DNA of 64,000 nt from Phytophthora colocasiae (GCA_018806915.1 JAGKQI010000073.1:1302001-1366000), one strand, 5' to 3'. Positions 21,301 to 31,759 are shown, counted from the first letter of the stretch. The notes: a model not told the origin generated them from the sequence alone. Translations and numbers: made by a program.

Positions 21301-23271
21301 TGCACGATGCTGAAGGTTATTCGGAAGATTATGACTGTCTTTTTGATCCCTGTGATGAACGTGAGGCCGAAGCTTACGGTGAAGTAGCGACGGTAGATGA
21401 TCGCATAACCGGTCAGCGCCGACCAAGAGAAGAAGAAGTTCGGCGCACAGGAGAGCGCAAGCGACCTAAAGTGGATTCGGAATCACGCCGACCAGGTCTT
21501 CGTGAGGCACACGAGAGACGTCCACCTGAACGATACGAAGACTATACTGTAGACTCTGCATTCCGAGCCCTTCATGCAAACCGACGTGGAACTGGCGGAG
21601 TCCTCGCTAAGAACGTGAAGATCCCCAGAAATTACCGTGAGGCGATGAGGTCGAAATTTGCGAGGCAATGGCAGGAGGCTATGGATGCTGAAATAGCAGC
21701 ACTGAAAGACAAAGGAGTGCTGGGCATGATCGCTAGGAGCGAGATTCCTGAGGGAAAGAAGGCCATCAAGACGATGTGGGTGTACGACATAAAGTCGGAC
21801 CATCTTGGCTACATCGTGAGATTCCGTGCTAGAATTGTTGCTCGTGGTGACAAGCAGATACCCGGTATTGATTTTGTTGAGACGTTCAGCCCTGTAGCAA
21901 GAATGGCTACTTTCCGTTTGTTTGTGGCTGTGTGCATCATTTTGGGTCTGCCGATTTATCAAGGTGACATCAATACTGCCTACTTGGAACGCATGGCTCG
22001 CCATCAAACAGTACCTGGAGTCGCTCGAAGGGTATCCATGCGAGACCAATGGGATGGTCTATGTGATTAACAAGGCGTTATACGGGCTCCGACAAAGCGG
22101 TCGTGAGTGGAACACTGAAGTGAACGGCTGGTTCATTCGATACGGCTTTAAGCAATGCAGCACGGAGCCATGCCTGTACTACTACGATCACGATGGCGTA
22201 TTTGCAATTGTTTTGCTGTATGTCGATGATATCTTGTGTGCAACGAAAGATATCGCATTTAAAAGACGATGTTCAGTCAGCTTGATAGTGACTACGGACT
22301 AAAAGACCAGGGACTGTTAAGCACGTACTTGGGAGTTGAGGTTGAGCAAAACGAGGACTCGATTAAACTTCACCAGACGCGATACTGTGAAGAGATTATT
22401 GAGCGCTTCAACTTCAGCGATGCACATCCCGGCAGGATCCCAATGGAAACTAATATGAGACTTACTGTGAATGACACGGACACCTCCCCAAAGAAGAAAG
22501 CACCGGACCATGGCAAGGTGTTTCCGTACAGAGAGCTTATCGGATCACTGATGTATCTTGCGACGTGCACCAGGCCAGATCTAGCGTACGTGATTGGACA
22601 GTTGAGCAGATTCGTGCAGAACCCGACGCAGCAGCACATTGGTGCAGCAAAACGTGTGCTGCGGTACCTTGTCGGAACCAAGAGCCAAGGAATTGTGTAT
22701 TCGTCCGGCAAGGCGGCAGCGCAAGAGGACGAGCTCGTCATTGACGGTTTCTGTGATTCCGACTGGGGCAATGACCCCTGATACGAGGAAGAGTGTAACT
22801 GGTTACGTTCACTGCATGGCCGGTGGAGCCATCTCATGGGCCTCTCGACGTCAGAGCATCGTGGCGCAATCTACAGCCGAAGCGGAGTATGTGGCAGCTT
22901 GTGAGTCTTGCATGGAAGGGCAAGGTCTTCGAAATGTGTTGATCGAAGTTTTCCAGAAGTTGCAGATCAAATTTCGTCTAGGCATCGACAATCAAGCGGC
23001 GTTTGTCATGGCTACAAACCCGACCTACAGTCGCCGAACGCGACATATCGAATTAAGGTGGCACTACGTCCGAGATCAGGTTGCTAAAAGGACGGTCGAC
23101 CTATGGAAGGTAAAGACCAACGATAATCCTTCTGACCTGATGACTAAACCCCTTGCAGGTGATCGTTTCGAGATGCTGAGTGACATGATCGGCATGACCA
23201 AGGACCATCTTCCGAAGATGCTGTCTTCGGAGGAGGGCGTGTTGGAAACGGCATCCGTGTTGAAAGACTGA
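18341..23271 (+). pseudogene. Copia gag-pol polyprotein gene with about eight frameshifts
   Basis: Gag starts at 18341 (MSSSSDSDGSKRSSKHKG). The CCHC knuckle CFQCGEMGHYKSDC is near 19120, protease FDTGANTH near 19345, integrase zinc region near 19800-19950 and GQEFCNG (core Asp region) near 20255, reverse transcriptase QGDINTAYLER near 21960 and YVDDILCA near 22225, and RNase H QSTAEAEYVAACES near 22870 with RRTRHIELRWHY near 23035. The frame changes near 18640, 19375, 19745, 20075, 20545, 21990, 22260 and 22775, so no full polyprotein can be made. An acidic linker of about 300 residues between integrase and reverse transcriptase is unusually long. The expected functions are capsid formation and cDNA synthesis and integration, now only possible in trans. 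Confidence 0.93.
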
Positions 23272-23418
23272 GCAATCGCAGCAGTTAAAAGATCTACCGT
23301 AGGTAAAAAGATCCTCCGCTCAAGAGTCACAGGGCAGGAAGCCTCAGTCCAAGATTTCCCTTCTTATCAACAAGTTGTATATCTTTGCGTGTGAAGATCT
23401 AGTGTACACATTCTGTTA
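23240..23418 (+). repeat. Copia 3' LTR
   Basis: Identical to 18108-18286. It overlaps the end of the RNase H frame, whose stop codon at 23269-23271 lies inside the LTR. Its last bases supply the TAA that truncates the host gene on the other strand. Confidence 0.96.
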
Positions 23419-25003
23419 ATCCAACGACGTCACGCCAGCGAGTCCGTTGGTCGGGAGCGTAAGCTGTCTGAATGCCAGACATTTGTACTCCACTTGGCAA
23501 TTCCCAAACCCAGGAATCAAAACCTCCACCCAATCACTTTCACCCTCACTAAGCAGTGTTACTCCAGAAATCTCCCTCTCCATCTTAAACGAAGGACTAT
23601 TATCCGTGCCGTCATTAAGAGGCATGGACAATAACTTAACAGAAGAGTTTGGCTTGATGCAAACATCGATCGAAGCTTCAGACGGACTGGAAGAGCAACG
23701 TAGTAAGTCTTCTTCTGGTGTATCTGATGCCAGCACCGCAGCCATCGCCTCCACTGCATTCGTTGTAATTACAGCGTTGCAAAGACTAAGACTTTCAAGG
23801 CGCGAATGGAGTCGAGCCTTCTCTGAGAAGCAAGCGAAGACTATCCACTGCCACCTCCGGCTCCAGTCTCGATAGTCGTCATCACCAATACCACCATCCA
23901 GCTCCCACTCCACGGATAAGTGCTTCGTTGTCTGGTTTACTGCCATTGCCGAACACATCCGTTCAAAAACCCAGTTCTGCATCGCTTCACACTCAAAATG
24001 GACAGAACTGAGACTGAGCTGGTTTCCGTGCCCATACTCCGCTGCAAGAGGACCAGTCATACTACTCACTTCGAAATCGAAACCACCCCAGTCAATCGCT
24101 GCAGCCTTCTTCGTGCCTCCAAACAAAGCAAACATCAACTTCCCCACATTTTTGCGAGTCTCCTCCAAGTTCCCATGATGCCCAAGTTCCTGTCTTAACG
24201 CCAATCCTGACATACGAATGCCATCATGAGCCAAACTTTCCATCAGTTCTGCTAACTCTTCATTGATTTTGACGTCTCGGATATCCACCAGTAAGGACTC
24301 CAACACGAACACTACACGCAATGGTTTCCTTTCTTGATCGACGTACTGTTGCCACTGCTCTCGAATTTCTCTGATAGTCTCTTGGATTTTACGGAGATAC
24401 ACCAGCATTCCTTCTGTGCTTGATGCAAGCCATGGCCCCAAGTGTATTGTAACTGGGATCTCGATCTCCGTCGAGCCTGTCCACTTCTTCCCATAGTTCA
24501 TATCTGAAATTTTAGTCAACACTTGTTTGTACTCCGTACTTTGAGCGGTATATTGCTCTGTTCCACAGAACTCCTTCATGCCTTTCAATAGTTCTTCATC
24601 AGTATCGACAGTGCTATCAATTCGTGCCAACTGGAACCGAGGCATGAACTTCCCTTCAAGCTGCTCTTCTTGACTTTTCACTTCGAGTTTCCCCTGTTCC
24701 AGTAGCAATTTTTTCCACGCAGCATTATCCACGTGAGCCACAGCAGATAACAGCCCTAAAGCCTCCCTCAAGTCTTGACAAGGGGGGTTCCCATCGTTTT
24801 CGACCTGTTCATCCTCGTCGTCACTCCAACGGCAGAAACTTGGAAGTTCCACTGCGATCCCGCGGAAGCGCTGGATGGGGACGTCGCCTAGAGACCCTTT
24901 TTCATATCGCAAGCAGTGCAAACGTCGACACCAAGGCGCCAGGAAGTCCCAGTTGCGCTCGCAGCTATCCTCCATCATTTTGTGTACATTCCCTAAAATT
25001 GTA

Positions 25004-25651
25004 ACGGAAATTCCCGATTAATACCCCGGGCACTATTTAATAGTACCCTCCCAAAATCCAAAAGGTTACTCTGTATTGCCGAAAGGTTACTCTGTATTGC
25101 CGAAAGGTTACTCGTCGATCAGGGCAGTATCATCAAGAGCATCGCGCAGCTCGTCCAGATTAAAGTCTCCTACGTTCTTAGGGTCCTTGTGATCTTCGTC
25201 AGCGGCTTCCCAGCTTGCACAGAATCGCTCACCGTAGACGTCGTGCTTCGCAATATGCAAGTCCAGGTAGCTGTCTGTAAAGCCAGCAGCAGCGACGGAG
25301 TTGATGACAGTAGTATCTTGCCATGCCTTTCTTACCCACTCACAAACTACATCTACCGACGGCATACGCGGGTTGCCGAAGCGAGCGTGCTCGACCTTGT
25401 CGCTCTCCTTCCACGCAATGATCTCCATGTAGAGTAGGTTCGAACGTCTTGTAGATGCCAATGTCATGGGAATTCTTAATGGCATTTTGCTGAATGAGCG
25501 TTGCTGGTATAGGACAGACGCACACCTGTAGACAGTGCTAGTGAATGGCTGGCGCTGCAACAAAATAGCTGGTCACTTGTGTTGAAGGTTACGATCGGGT
25601 TACCCTCGGAGGGCACTATTCGGGTAGAGGGTATTAATCGGGAATTTCCGT
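25004..25651. mobile_element. Pogo-like (Tc1/mariner superfamily) element, 648 bases
   Basis: Terminal inverted repeats begin ACGGAAATTCCCGATTAATA on both ends and match for about 23 bases, with further weaker inverted similarity inside. A TA dinucleotide flanks each side (25002-25003, 25652-25653), the Tc1/mariner signature. It starts 25 bases upstream of the ATG at 24978, so it sits in the 5' leader or promoter of the copia-interrupted gene. An imperfect 21-base tandem repeat (AAAGGTTACTCTGTATTGCC) lies at 25060-25110. Confidence 0.85.
25108..25563 (-). pseudogene. C-terminal remnant of a pogo-like DDE transposase
   Basis: A 151-codon frame inside the 648-base element. The last 90 residues (VCEWVRKAWQDTTVINS, then AAGFTDSYLDLHIAKHD) resemble the helical tail after the DDE domain of pogo/Tigger transposases, and the end is acidic (DELRDALDDTALIDE). 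The DNA-binding domain and catalytic Asp residues are missing and the first 50 residues are not transposase-like, so it cannot be active. The assignment rests on the tail pattern together with the TA-flanked inverted repeats. Confidence 0.6.
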
Positions 25652-25653
25652 TA

Positions 25654-26072
25654 TATGATGATTTATGGACCCCAATCCTGCGCGCCTGCAAGTGCGACGG
25701 CGGGATATATACAAGACGTGGTGTGTTGCTTTCGTTGCGGAGGCGCGCATGTAGCGCTCGCACTACAATGATGTAAGCGCAAAGTAACGGCGGGTTCTGG
25801 TGGTTCAACTTTCAGCACGGAAGGCTGGTTGATGAAGTTGGCGTAGAGAGGTAAAGCCATGATGTTTGCTTGATGTGGTATTGCTGCAAATTGAAGAATG
25901 AGAATGACTGTCGAGGTCTGAAAGCTGGATACTACTCCCTGACATGGGCAGGTATCGTCCCATGTTTCCCTTACCTTTTAGTGGGGCGCGCGCCAAACCG
26001 CTCCATGCAACAAATTATATGCTCATTCCATTTGACGGAACTCACTGAGCAGCACACCACTGCGGGACACGA
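25654..26072. other. Spacer with no recognised content
   Basis: Lies between the pogo-like element and the GIY-YIG-like gene, which converges toward it. Only short overlapping frames are present; none has a recognisable motif. Confidence 0.4.
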
Positions 26073-27822
26073 TCACTGATCCGACATCGGGTTACGGAGG
26101 TGGGAATTCAGGACGGAAAGCTGGAGCTGGAAGTGGAGCTGAAGGTTGGAGGTCAAGAACTGGTTGGAAGCCACGCAGAGCTGGCTGGAGTCGACGACGT
26201 TTTGGAGCGGGAGCTGGTCCTCTTGAGTCGTCGACTGAAACAGGTGCGCGGAGATGTTGGCTTTACTATCAGCAAGTCGCGGGGTTGCACACTCGACAGG
26301 TAGCGAATACACAAAGCACAGCTTACACACAGCGTCATGAACTAATAGTAGAGAATTTGCGTTGAAGACAAAAGTCTCCGTCGTTCGTGCTGGGAATTGT
26401 GTTACAAGTGGCCGTGCAAACCCGAGTTGGGTCAGCTTTGCATGTAGCAGTCGCTCGGCTTTCTTCGTGTCTTTGTTCGCGATTTTCAATCCGAAAAGGA
26501 ACTTGCCCCCACCCACCGCAAAATCCTCTCGATGCGAGTTATGTTCCACGATGCGCCTCGGGATATTGTCTGACCGGCCTACTATCATGACGAAGAAGGG
26601 GCCGTCAGACAAAACTTGGTATTTTTCGGTAGCGCCACAGTTCAACACGTACACTCCAGCAGTTTTAGGTCGTGGGGTCTCGTACAGAACCCCCTCAACA
26701 GGTGTCCCGTCGAACTTCACCTCCTTGTTCTCCTCCTCCTTGTTCTCTTTCTATTTGTTCTCCTTCTCCTTGTTTTCCTTCTCCTTTTTCTCGTGCTCTT
26801 CCGCCAAACAAATTCTTGTACCAGTCCGAAATCAAGTGAGCAACAAACTGGAGCATTCGCGAGTCAAGAATTGCATATTCGAGCCGTAGATATGTTGTAC
26901 CAGAGTTGCGTATTATCGGATCAGTAGTTAGACGAGTCCCTCCGTTACGATCTACCACTAACCTCTCTCCGTGGAAGTGGATCCGCACAACCTCTGGCAA
27001 TCCCTGTATTCCATCGTGCATTTTGTCGCGCAAATCTTTCCAGGGCACGAACGGTACCCCTTCGTGGAATTTCACCGTCGTGAAAGCTTTTCTCGCGTCA
27101 CGTAGTATACCGTGCTCGACTATATTCCGAGTGCTCCACTTGGAATATTTGGCGATAATGAGCCTATTTACCTGTAGAGCAAAGTAACAACCCAAGCGAG
27201 CCACGGAGATGGTCTGGACTGCGTCTTTGACGCTGTATGTAAACTCGGAAATCACGCGACAGTCGTCGTTGAGAGTTGTCACGTGACTGTTCCAGCAGTG
27301 CATCTGGGATGCAGCGTACAGCTCAAGTTCCCCGCAGCAAGTCTACCCTCTCGTAGCCAGCAATATAAGTTTCGTCAAAAAGCCCATTGATGTCTTCGAG
27401 TGACAGCATGTACTCTGTCATGACAGACGTGTACGCGAAAGTAGAAGTGCCTACAATATGACACATGCAGCAAAACAAACTGGAGCACTCATCACCCGGA
27501 AGATACGATTCTGGTGGCGCAATGCAAAGCTCTTCACGGTCGTTGCATGCCTCCACTAGTTCATGATACCGCTGGTTCCACTCATCCACGTTAATCTCCT
27601 TGGCAATGAGCTCTCTAAGCGGAGGGTGAAGCTTTTTCAACTCGAAAGACGACCTCGAAACAAGCCCGCATAGTTCAAATGCCTTCGCAATATCCTCTCG
27701 ACTTTTGCTTGAAGCCCACTCGAATACCCACTCAGCGACCTTGCCCCGTACATTTTCTTGTACTCACTCAGCACTGCCAGCTTAAAGTGCACACTGTAGC
27801 TGTTGCGATGCTTTGTCGACAT
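26073..27822 (-). pseudogene. Frameshifted gene: HTH-like start, unknown middle, GIY-YIG-like nuclease end
   Basis: Four frames follow one another from an ATG at 27822 (MSTKHRNSYSVHFKLAVL, resembling a transposase-type helix-turn-helix) through an unrecognised middle (DECSSLFCCMCHIVG, then SVKDAVQTISVARLGC) to a purine-rich low-complexity linker (EKGEGKQGEGEQIERE) and a GIY-YIG-like domain. The domain reads AGVYVLN, then FFVMIVGRSDNIPRRIVEH: the G-V-Y strand, an IVG in place of YIG, and the Arg of the following helix (RR). Frame changes are near 27745, 27335 and 26725, the last inside the purine tract. Known: GIY-YIG domains cut DNA in homing endonucleases, repair enzymes and Penelope-like elements. 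No reverse transcriptase or terminal repeats are near. The domain pairing was not recognised and may be a mobile gene. Confidence 0.55.
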
Positions 27823-27959
27823 GCTTGCTGTCGACAGTGACTTGAACAAATGGTCTGTAACCACTGCTCTCCACTCGATAAGCCAAGCAGCTAACGAAGC
27901 AACTGCCAGCCAACCGTTCTGTTGGCAACCATTACTCTCGCGTCGCAAATGACGAAGCT

Positions 27960-28254
27960 AATGCAATGAGCGTTCTATTTGAACTAGGCGTATTACTCGC
28001 GAGGTTGAACATCAAATCCTTACTGTTTATCTCTTTTCTAGACGCCTAGGCGTCTGAAGCGCGGTAAGACGGTAGTATCTTTAAGAATGATGTCCCTGGA
28101 ACCGAAAACAAAGGGCCAGGCTTGGTCTACCGTAGTTTTTGGCTGGTGGTTTCTTGTATTGATGTGGAATCTAATGAAGTCCTTGTTCCTCGATGACGAG
28201 GCAATCGTCCACCCATTACATGTGTTGTAGCATTATAGTGTCAATAGAGTCTCA
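27960..28254. other. Spacer with a 16-base palindrome
   Basis: No gene. AGACGCCTAGGCGTCT at 28040-28055 is a perfect palindrome. The rest shows nothing recognisable up to the gypsy LTR fragment. Confidence 0.5.
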
Positions 28255-28951
28255 TCATACACGTAAGCGCTCGTGTACGCCACCTAATAGGTCTAAGTAG
28301 ACCCATTACACCTGGTAGCAGTCCCACGACCGACTGCCGTTCGTTCGTATGGAGTCATACGAACGCGGGGTAGAGAACTCCCCAATGGATGAGGGATCCA
28401 CTGGGACCCCTCACATGTCCGTGACGCGCACGGACTGTGCCCACCTGTCGGACCAGAGTGGGAAGCTCTCCAATGACTCTCGGAAGTCGTTGGAGAGGCA
28501 GCGGTAGCGACGATGCTTCGTACGCTATCGGCGACAGAGCAATACGGTGTTGCTCTGGTACATTGTTGAGGAGCAACGAGATGTTGCTGCCTCGATGGCT
28601 TTCCCTAAGCCACGCGTGGAGTCGTTGAAACTCCACGTGAGTACCTACACGGGGAAGGAGGACGAGACCCTCCTTCGTTGGCTTGTCGAGCGCGACACAG
28701 CCGTTGCAGCTCGACGTATCATCGATCCGATGTCGAAGGTCGAGTTCGCCATGTCATGTCTTGGCGGAAGTGCGAGGAGTTGGGCCTATGGGAGCCGACT
28801 CTCAGATCCTACGTGCTTCACCACGTACGAGGAGTTCGTCAAAAAGGTAGCTAACCAGACTTGTCCTGCGGCACATTGTATTACAGACTTTACCAGTATC
28901 GTAAAAACAGAAGTAACAAGTAGAAACAGTAAAAATAATGTTGCAAGATGA
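28255..28951 (+). mobile_element. Truncated Ty3/gypsy element: LTR end, primer site, gag
   Basis: 28255-28310 matches the last 56 bases of the solo LTR at 53806-53861 with one mismatch and ends in CATTACA. TGGTAGCAGTCCC at 28313 is placed like a tRNA-CCA primer-binding site. The gag frame follows. The left part of the LTR and everything after gag are missing. Confidence 0.8.
28547..28951 (+). pseudogene. Ty3/gypsy gag fragment
   Basis: The likely start is the Met at 28595 (MAFPKPRVESLKLHVSTY). The run RWLVERDTAVAARRI, then EFAMSCLGGSARSWAYG and DPTCFTTYEEF is the retrotransposon gag (capsid) pattern seen in oomycete gypsy elements. Similarity ends near 28855; after that the frame is AT-rich and not gag-like, so about 90 residues of a capsid domain remain. 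No zinc knuckle or pol follows. Confidence 0.8.
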
Positions 28952-29192
28952 ACTAGAGTAAATAACTCGACCAATCAAAATTGATGAAAACTGTGAAAAG
29001 TTGTGATCTATAGATAATCACAACAGCCGTACATCAGTCCATTTGGTTGCATAACCAGTTACTGGCTCGAGCTCTAGTCACTTACTCAATTCCAAATATC
29101 CCAGCAGCAGATTGACTATCAAGCCAATGCAATAGAGATCGGCAAACTAATCAGCGTCTCGATGACTCCTAGACAGCGTGCTGTCTGCTATA

Positions 29193-29352
29193 TAGCGTAT
29201 TGTAGTAACTCTGTTGCTAAACATGTTTTACATCTGTGTATTTTCTGAGTCGGCATCAGTGTCGTTGTGGCGTAGCGTATTGTAGTAACTCTGTTGCTAA
29301 ACATGTTTTACATCTGTGTATTTTCTGAGTCGGCATCAGTGTCGTTGTGGCG
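29193..29352. repeat. 80-base tandem duplication, two copies
   Basis: Unit TAGCGTATTGTAGTAACTCT... repeats head to tail at 29193-29272 and 29273-29352 with no visible difference except at the edges. It is a recent local duplication. Confidence 0.92.
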
Positions 29353-29448
29353 TGGCAGATCAGGACAGGGTCATGGAAAATACATCCTTGCCGGTAAGAG
29401 CTGAGCGTCGCCCTCGACCGACGTTCCAATAGAGAGCTACGTGAGACC

Positions 29449-29907
29449 TCACGCTAGCCCAAAGAGGGTTGAACTCCCTGGGCGAGAAGTTGGTGAAGCG
29501 CTGTCGTCGTACCAAGAGTCGAGGAAGGGGCAGGGCGAGTCGAGTTCGTCGGCAGCGTCATTATCAGGAGCTTGACGAGAGAACTGGGCCAGCTCTGTGC
29601 GCCTCTCGTAGTCTCGCTCTTCAAGCATGGCTAGTACAGACTGCTGGTGCTCTTGCTGCGGGCGCTGGGCGCTTTGTGGTGCCAGTCTTGAGTGTGCTAA
29701 ATCTCCTGCTGCTGGGAGTCTCAGCTTCCTGGCCAATCGTGATACAACTAAACGTTCCTGCCACTTATTTGAATTGTCCTCTCTGCCATTCAAGTAGAAG
29801 ATATATCGCTGCCACTCATTGTTTCTTGCAGAAGCAGCTTGTGCTCCGCATCGATGTGCAGCTAGCAGAATACTAATACAAACCCGAAACGACGCTGACT
29901 TTTGCAA
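29449..29907 (-). CDS. Hypothetical frame, 152 codons, doubtful
   Basis: Begins MQKSASFRVCISILLAAHRC, which could be read as a weak signal peptide, and continues with a Gln/Arg-rich region (LAPQSAQRPQQEHQQ) and an acidic, Ser-rich end. No RXLR-type effector motif, domain or homologous pattern was recognised. It sits in transposon-rich sequence without neighbouring host genes. Chance or a decayed element frame is at least as likely as a real gene. Confidence 0.2.
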   Translation of the reverse strand: MQKSASFRVCISILLAAHRCGAQAASARNNEWQRYIFYLNGREDNSNKWQERLVVSRLARKLRLPAAGDLAHSRLAPQSAQRPQQEHQQSVLAMLEERDYERRTELAQFSRQAPDNDAADELDSPCPFLDSWYDDSASPTSRPGSSTLFGLA

Positions 29908-30528
29908 ACTAGAGCACTACATAACAAATGAGCATAATATATTCTGAACGCATTAGTAGCTTCTTACATGCCGACGAAGTCGTGCAAGATGTGCGATGCA
30001 ATGAAAGACTGTTCAAATTCGCATCTGTCCATCTTTTTTCCGCGACACTGGATTATCCAATTTCTTGCCGATTTATGTGTTGCGAGGCCATAACTCCTCA
30101 GCTGATCACATACTGTTACTTAGGTCTATTGTGGTGCATCCACTTAGGCATGTAAGGTATCATAGCCTCTTTGCCATCATGGCCAATCGGAATGCTGCTT
30201 AACAAAAAATGTACGTATCGATGGGTGTCCAAATGCCTGCCAATTAGAACGCGCTTAACTAGTATGGAACGATGCCGGAGAGACCGGGGTGCCAACAAAC
30301 ACCTTTAGGTGCGAAAACAAAACGAGATTGGGTCTCACCAAAACTAAAAAGGCTTCAGCAAAAGCAACCCCACGTTTTGGTGCGCCAGCAAACCGTTTTG
30401 GTGGCTCGGTAAAATAGATTTGATATTGCACAGCCAGGCTCTATGCTTCAAAATAACTCGCGCAATTCAAATTTATTCGGGTCGAGTTTATCCGAGATAT
30501 GGACTCAAAAATACTCGTGCCGAGTTAA

Positions 30529-31759
30529 CCCTTTAACTACCAGAGATTTCTTAAAGGTCCGCTGCGGACCTATTAATTAAGCCAATGAGAGAAGTGATAA
30601 TCGAATTATTCAGCCAATCACAAGTACTTCTACAGCCACGTGGAGCTAAGGAGGTGTACACCACGGTACTACTTCCAGTTTGAATATCCAAAACAAAGCG
30701 CATGGCGCGTAGCGAACTTCCCACAGCAGCGTGTAGCTACTGCGGTGAGGCTCCTTGCGAGTGGCAGCGATACAACAAGGACATTATCGGCAGCAGGCTC
30801 CGAATGCTGACGCCCACGCGTAAGAGGCGCACTCCACGGAACGTCAAGCGCACACTCTCGCATCTGTATTACTATCTAACGCACGGTTCGCTCTCTAAGG
30901 CTACGGCGGTCACCATTCCGGTCTGCGTCGAGAAGCAGATCGACAATATGAACGATACTATAAGGTACTGTGTGTTCGTTGTTGTGTTTACCTATGGGAG
31001 CTCTAGCTTATCGAGGTATATAATTCTGTTCTTCTTCAGGCGTGTCCGCACATCTGCATCTCTAGACGCCGCTGCGCAGACAGCATCGAGTGCTGACCGA
31101 ACACTGAGTGAGCTGGACGTAAGCATGTCCCGGTAATGAAACGCCGTGAAGCAGGTTAGTGGAATGATGCTCATCACAATTTCTAGGCCTATATATGCGT
31201 CAATTTCAAACACCGTAGCCTCCGACTTGCCCTTCTTTGAGCAGTAGGTTGGTAAATAATAGCGAGAAGAGTACCAGGTCGCCGCCCTCCTTGTTGGCTT
31301 GATCTTTCTAAACCAGTTTTATCAAATATTCCATCCACGTAGCCGTAACCGGTCAGCTTTCGTTGAGCCGCTGGACGCGCCGCTGCAGCTTCAGGCGCTG
31401 TATCAGTCTCCGTCTCTTGTCCCCTCATCACAGTCTACACTCTCGTTGATATCATCCTCCTCTTCCTCTTCCACGTCGGACTCAAACTCCTATTCCTCAT
31501 AGCCAGCCTCGTTCAGGAGGGCATGCATGTATGTATGGAAGATCTCAAAATAATGAAACGACAGCAACACCAGCATCGAACTATTGTGGGTTTTACGGTA
31601 CTGTCATATTTAAAGGTCTGCAGCGGACCTATACATCTTGGTGATCCCTACACCAAACCCACGGCGCTTGATTTTTGACTAACCAAAGACGTCCATGAGA
31701 CAAGTTACAGGACCGGTGCGGACCTACAAGCCTGGCCAAAATCTCTAGTAGTTAAAGGG
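30529..31759. mobile_element. PiggyBac-like element, 1231 bases, carrying a non-transposase gene
   Basis: Starts CCCTTTAACTACCAGAGA after TTAA (30525-30528) and ends TCTCTAGTAGTTAAAGGG before TTAA (31760-31763): inverted ends with one mismatch and the TTAA target typical of piggyBac. Subterminal blocks carry the palindrome AGGTCCGCTGCGGACCT at the left and AGGTCTGCAGCGGACCT at the right. The interior is far too short for the usual transposase of about 550-600 residues. A two-exon frame on the plus strand is listed separately. The minus strand has an acidic segment broken by stops near 31440-31500. Confidence 0.82.
30702..31136 (+). CDS. Small Cys-containing protein carried by the piggyBac-like element, two exons
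   Basis: Exon 1 30702-30964, GT-AG intron 30965-31039 (75 bases, ending TTCTTCTTCAG), exon 2 31040-31136, giving 119 residues. Unspliced, the frame is also open but would insert a hydrophobic run (YCVFVVVFTYG) unlike the rest. Seen: AACSYCGEAPCEWQRY near the start, a basic block TPTRKRRTPRNVKRT, and a Ser/Ala-rich end. The CxxC plus Cys pattern might be a short zinc ribbon, but no second metal-binding half is clear. The family was not recognised. The gene could be the retained C-terminal domain of a transposase or a captured host exon pair. Confidence 0.5.
   Translation: MARSELPTAACSYCGEAPCEWQRYNKDIIGSRLRMLTPTRKRRTPRNVKRTLSHLYYYLTHGSLSKATAVTIPVCVEKQIDNMNDTIRYCVFVVVFTYGSSSLSRYIILFFFRRVRTSASLDAAAQTASSADRTLSELDVSMSR

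Larger units (their letters stand above)
18108..23418 (+). mobile_element. Ty1/copia LTR retrotransposon, 5.3 kb
   Basis: Two 179-base LTRs (18108-18286 and 23240-23418) bound a gag-pol region in copia order: gag with a CCHC knuckle, protease, integrase, reverse transcriptase, RNase H. A four-base duplication ATCC flanks it (18104-18107, 23419-23422). The LTRs begin TGTTGG and end CTGTTA rather than the common TG...CA. The insertion site is inside the coding sequence of the gene on the opposite strand. Confidence 0.97.
17384..24978 (-). pseudogene. Unknown gene with LRR-like C-terminus, interrupted by copia element
   Basis: The first part (24978-23419, 520 codons) begins MMEDSCERNWDFLAPW and ends GLAGVTSLD, after which a TAA supplied by the copia LTR closes it. 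The second part continues at 18103-17384 (IKFREDPDPELLQG to ETGRYFVPI). Dropping the element and one copy of the GGAT duplication gives a single frame of 759 codons. The C-terminal part has repeats of the kind LTHLSF and CPNLVELAV, suggesting leucine-rich-repeat or F-box-like structure; the N-terminal part has acidic and helical stretches without a recognised domain. No signal peptide is visible, so an intracellular role is likely. The family was not recognised. The reading frame was intact until the insertion, which points to a recent loss. Confidence 0.85.
28952..30528. other. AT-rich spacer with a tandem duplication and one doubtful frame
   Basis: Contains the 80-base tandem repeat at 29193-29352 and the doubtful frame at 29449-29907. 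30330-30410 has a small internal repetition of the type CGTTTTGGTG. No transposon end was found except the left TTAA of the piggyBac-like element at 30525. Confidence 0.45.

Noticed and set aside
27637..27948. Start of the GIY-YIG-like gene at 27948 instead of 27822
   Set aside because: The extra residues (MRRESNGCQQNGW) are not protein-like, while 27822 begins at a plausible DNA-binding segment; kept as alternative only.
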